The position numbers and the translations under genes are program-made. DNA of 8,133 nt from JANMEX01 sp031423755 (GTDB lineage: Bacteria; Pseudomonadota; Alphaproteobacteria; Rhizobiales; Rhizobiaceae). The stretch spans positions 1 to 8,133 of the forward strand of contig JANPGC010000192.1 in the NCBI GenBank assembly GCA_031423755.1. The letters run 5' to 3'. Below the pieces are notes generated by a model. That model searched no databases, was not told where the DNA came from, and worked only from the letters and a program-made list of their open reading frames with translations. Positions 6,689-8,133 of the stretch are shown one piece after another. The first letter of the stretch is position 1. Every line of letters begins with the position of its first letter.

Positions 6689-7600
6689 ATGCCGCATTCG
6701 CCAGAAATCCTGTCTGAAGTCGCCAAAGCTCTGAGGGCGGGAAAGCCCATAGTTGCACTCGAATCGACGATCATCACCCACGGTATGCCCTACCCGCAAA
6801 ACGCCGAAATGGCGGCAAGGGTCGAGGCGATTATCAGGGAGGAAGGTGCGACTCCAGCAACAATAGCCGTGGTGGGCGGACGACTGAAGATCGGGCTAAG
6901 TGATGCCGAGCGCGTGGCGCTGGCGCAGGTATCTGGCGCGATGAAGCTGTCACGGGCCGATTTGGCCTTCGCTGTCGCAACCGGCAAAACCGGCGGCACG
7001 ACCGTAGCGGCAACAATGATGGCAGCGGCACTGACTGGCATCAAGGTGTTTGCCACTGGTGGCATCGGCGGCGTGCACAAGGGCGCCGAGCTCAGTTTCG
7101 ACATTTCGGCCGATCTGGAGGAGTTTTCGTTAAGCCCGGTCATAACCGTCTGCGCTGGGGCAAAGGCGATTCTCGATCTTGAGAAAACGTTTGAAGTGCT
7201 TGAAACCAAAGGGGTTCCGGTCGTCGCCTACCAGAGCGATGAAATCCCGGCCTTCTGGTCGCGCCAGTCGGGCCTCAAGGCGCCGCTGCGGCTGGACACA
7301 CCCAAAGACATCGCCAATTTCCAAAAGGCGCGCCAGACGCTCGGCATTGCCGGGGGCATGCTGATTGCCAATCCCATCCCGCTGGAGAGCGAAATCCCGC
7401 AGACCGAAATGGCCGGCTATATCCGTCAGGCACTGAGTGAGGCGGAAACCGCAGGGGTGAAAGGTAAGGCCGTGACGCCTTGGCTGTTATCAAAGATGCT
7501 GGAGATTACCAACGGCCGCAGCCTCATCTCCAACATTGCGCTTGTGGAAAACAATGCGCGGCTGGCAGCAAAAATCGCCCGCGCATGCGCGGGCGACTGA
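6689..7600 (+). CDS. psuG: Pseudouridine-5'-phosphate glycosidase
   Basis: PsuG (YeiN/IndA family) cleaves the C-C glycosidic bond of pseudouridine 5'-phosphate to uracil and ribose 5-phosphate; the reaction is reversible in vitro but runs to breakdown in cells. The protein has 303 residues, close to the E. coli enzyme (about 312). Seen: ALESTIITHGMPYPQN (23-38), GGRLKIGL (63-70), GKTGGTTVAATM (99-110), FATGGIGGVHKGAELSFDISADLEEF (121-146), CAGAKAILD (155-163), YQSDEIPAFW (181-190) and ALVENNARLAAKIA (284-297). Lys159 should be the lysine that forms the covalent ribose intermediate and Asp142 its metal ligand; their 17-residue spacing equals that of K166 and D149, which I recall for E. coli. 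I chose ATG 6689 over an in-frame ATG at 6635 because AAGGA sits five bases before it and MPHSPEIL is the family-like start. The gap from psuK is 58 bases. The last codons overlap a terminator for the opposite gene. Confidence 0.95.
   Translation: MPHSPEILSEVAKALRAGKPIVALESTIITHGMPYPQNAEMAARVEAIIREEGATPATIAVVGGRLKIGLSDAERVALAQVSGAMKLSRADLAFAVATGKTGGTTVAATMMAAALTGIKVFATGGIGGVHKGAELSFDISADLEEFSLSPVITVCAGAKAILDLEKTFEVLETKGVPVVAYQSDEIPAFWSRQSGLKAPLRLDTPKDIANFQKARQTLGIAGGMLIANPIPLESEIPQTEMAGYIRQALSEAETAGVKGKAVTPWLLSKMLEITNGRSLISNIALVENNARLAAKIARACAGD
7570..7596 (-). terminator. Intrinsic terminator of the OmpA-family gene, inside the psuG 3' end
   Basis: Bases 7575-7596 are a perfect 22-base palindrome whose arms are TCGCCCGCGCA and its complement. 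Read leftward, the stem is followed directly by TTTTT (7574-7570), the textbook intrinsic terminator, 26 bases after the stop of the OmpA-family gene. Read rightward it is followed only by CTGATTGATATT, so it would terminate psuG poorly, though it may protect its mRNA 3' end. It falls within the psuG codons for the C-terminal residues IARACAG. Confidence 0.85.
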
Positions 7601-7621
7601 TTGATATTACCGGGTTTCAGA

Positions 7622-8133
7622 TCAGCTGAGCGGCGAAATCTGGATTTCGACGCGGCGGTTCTGCGCGCGGCCTGCCGACGTGCCATTGGATGCGATCGGC
7701 TGTGATTCGCCTGCACCCGTAACGAGGAAGCGGCGGGAATCGACGGCCTGCGAAGCCAGATAGCTGGCAACAGACTGCGCACGGCTCTGCGAAAGCGACA
7801 GATTGTAGCTGTCATCGCCGGTCGAATCAGTGTGGCCGTAGATGTCGACAACAGTCTGCTTGTACTTGTTCAGCACGAGGGCGACCGAGTTCAGTGTCGG
7901 GTAGAAAGCCGGGATAACCTGATCCTGGTCCGTGGCGAAGGTGATGTTTGACGGCATGTTCAAGATAATCTGGCTGCCGTTGCGGGTGACAGACACGCCG
8001 GTGCCCTGCAGCTGCGCGCGCAGATCAGCTTCCTGCTGATCCATGAAATTGCCGATCGCGCCGCCGGCCAAGGCGCCAATGCCCGCGCCAATGAGCGCGT
8101 TGCGGCGGTCATCGCCGCCGGCCAGAAGGCCCG
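7622..8133 (-). CDS. OmpA-family envelope protein with glycine-zipper segment, 5'-truncated by window edge
   Basis: About 170 C-terminal residues are visible; the start and any signal peptide or lipobox lie right of the window. The visible N-terminal part, GLLAGGDDRRNALIGAGIGALAGGAIG, is a glycine-zipper stretch likely to lie in or against a membrane. After a linker comes a complete OmpA C-terminal domain: FATDQDQVIPAFYPTLNSVA, DIYGHTDSTGDDSYNLSLSQ with its HTDSxG Asp, SRAQSVASYL, and the closing NRRVEIQI with the Arg. This Asp and Arg are the usual diaminopimelate contacts that hold such proteins to peptidoglycan. The architecture resembles the YiaD-type lipoproteins common in alphaproteobacteria. 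A TTG at 8071 would be a false start, since the frame stays open to the edge and the glycine zipper continues across it. It ends in TGA and is convergent with psuG. Confidence 0.93.
   Translation of the reverse strand, partial: GLLAGGDDRRNALIGAGIGALAGGAIGNFMDQQEADLRAQLQGTGVSVTRNGSQIILNMPSNITFATDQDQVIPAFYPTLNSVALVLNKYKQTVVDIYGHTDSTGDDSYNLSLSQSRAQSVASYLASQAVDSRRFLVTGAGESQPIASNGTSAGRAQNRRVEIQISPLS

Overview
The window looks like chromosomal DNA from an alphaproteobacterium, most likely in the Rhizobiales/Hyphomicrobiales. The grounds are the high G+C content, the sequences of RecA and AlaRS as I remember them from that order, recA transcribed just upstream of alaS on the same strand, and a glycine-zipper OmpA-type protein of a kind common there. 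This placement is by recognition, not by a search.

Layout, left to right. (1) 2-430, plus strand: the 3' part of a GNAT acetyltransferase gene that starts outside the window. (2) 431-560: a convergent gap with two adjacent inverted repeats. (3) 561-3212, minus: alaS, complete. (4) 3213-3387: gap with the alaS promoter region and a recA terminator. (5) 3388-4476, minus: recA, complete. (6) 4477-4777: an AT-rich divergent control region with a recA promoter and SOS-type operator on the left, and a pair of similar palindromes bracketing a possible rightward promoter in the middle. (7) 4778-7600, plus: a compact three-gene operon encoding a BadF/N-acetylglucosamine-kinase-type sugar kinase, a PfkB-family pseudouridine kinase (PsuK) and pseudouridine-5'-phosphate glycosidase (PsuG). 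(8) 7622-8133, minus: the 3' part of an OmpA-family envelope protein gene, convergent with psuG. Its terminator lies inside the last codons of psuG.

Functionally, recA and alaS are housekeeping genes (recombination/SOS and translation). PsuK and PsuG form a two-step pathway: pseudouridine is phosphorylated, then its C-C glycosidic bond is split to uracil and ribose 5-phosphate. The BadF-type kinase at the head of the operon is not part of the known pathway and is the main open question. No transporter or regulator gene for the operon is visible, and both flanks are closed by genes on the opposite strand. I see no mobile element, CRISPR array, tRNA or rRNA. Nothing here is clearly an undescribed system; the most promising leads are the BadF-psuK-psuG association and the paired operators in front of it.
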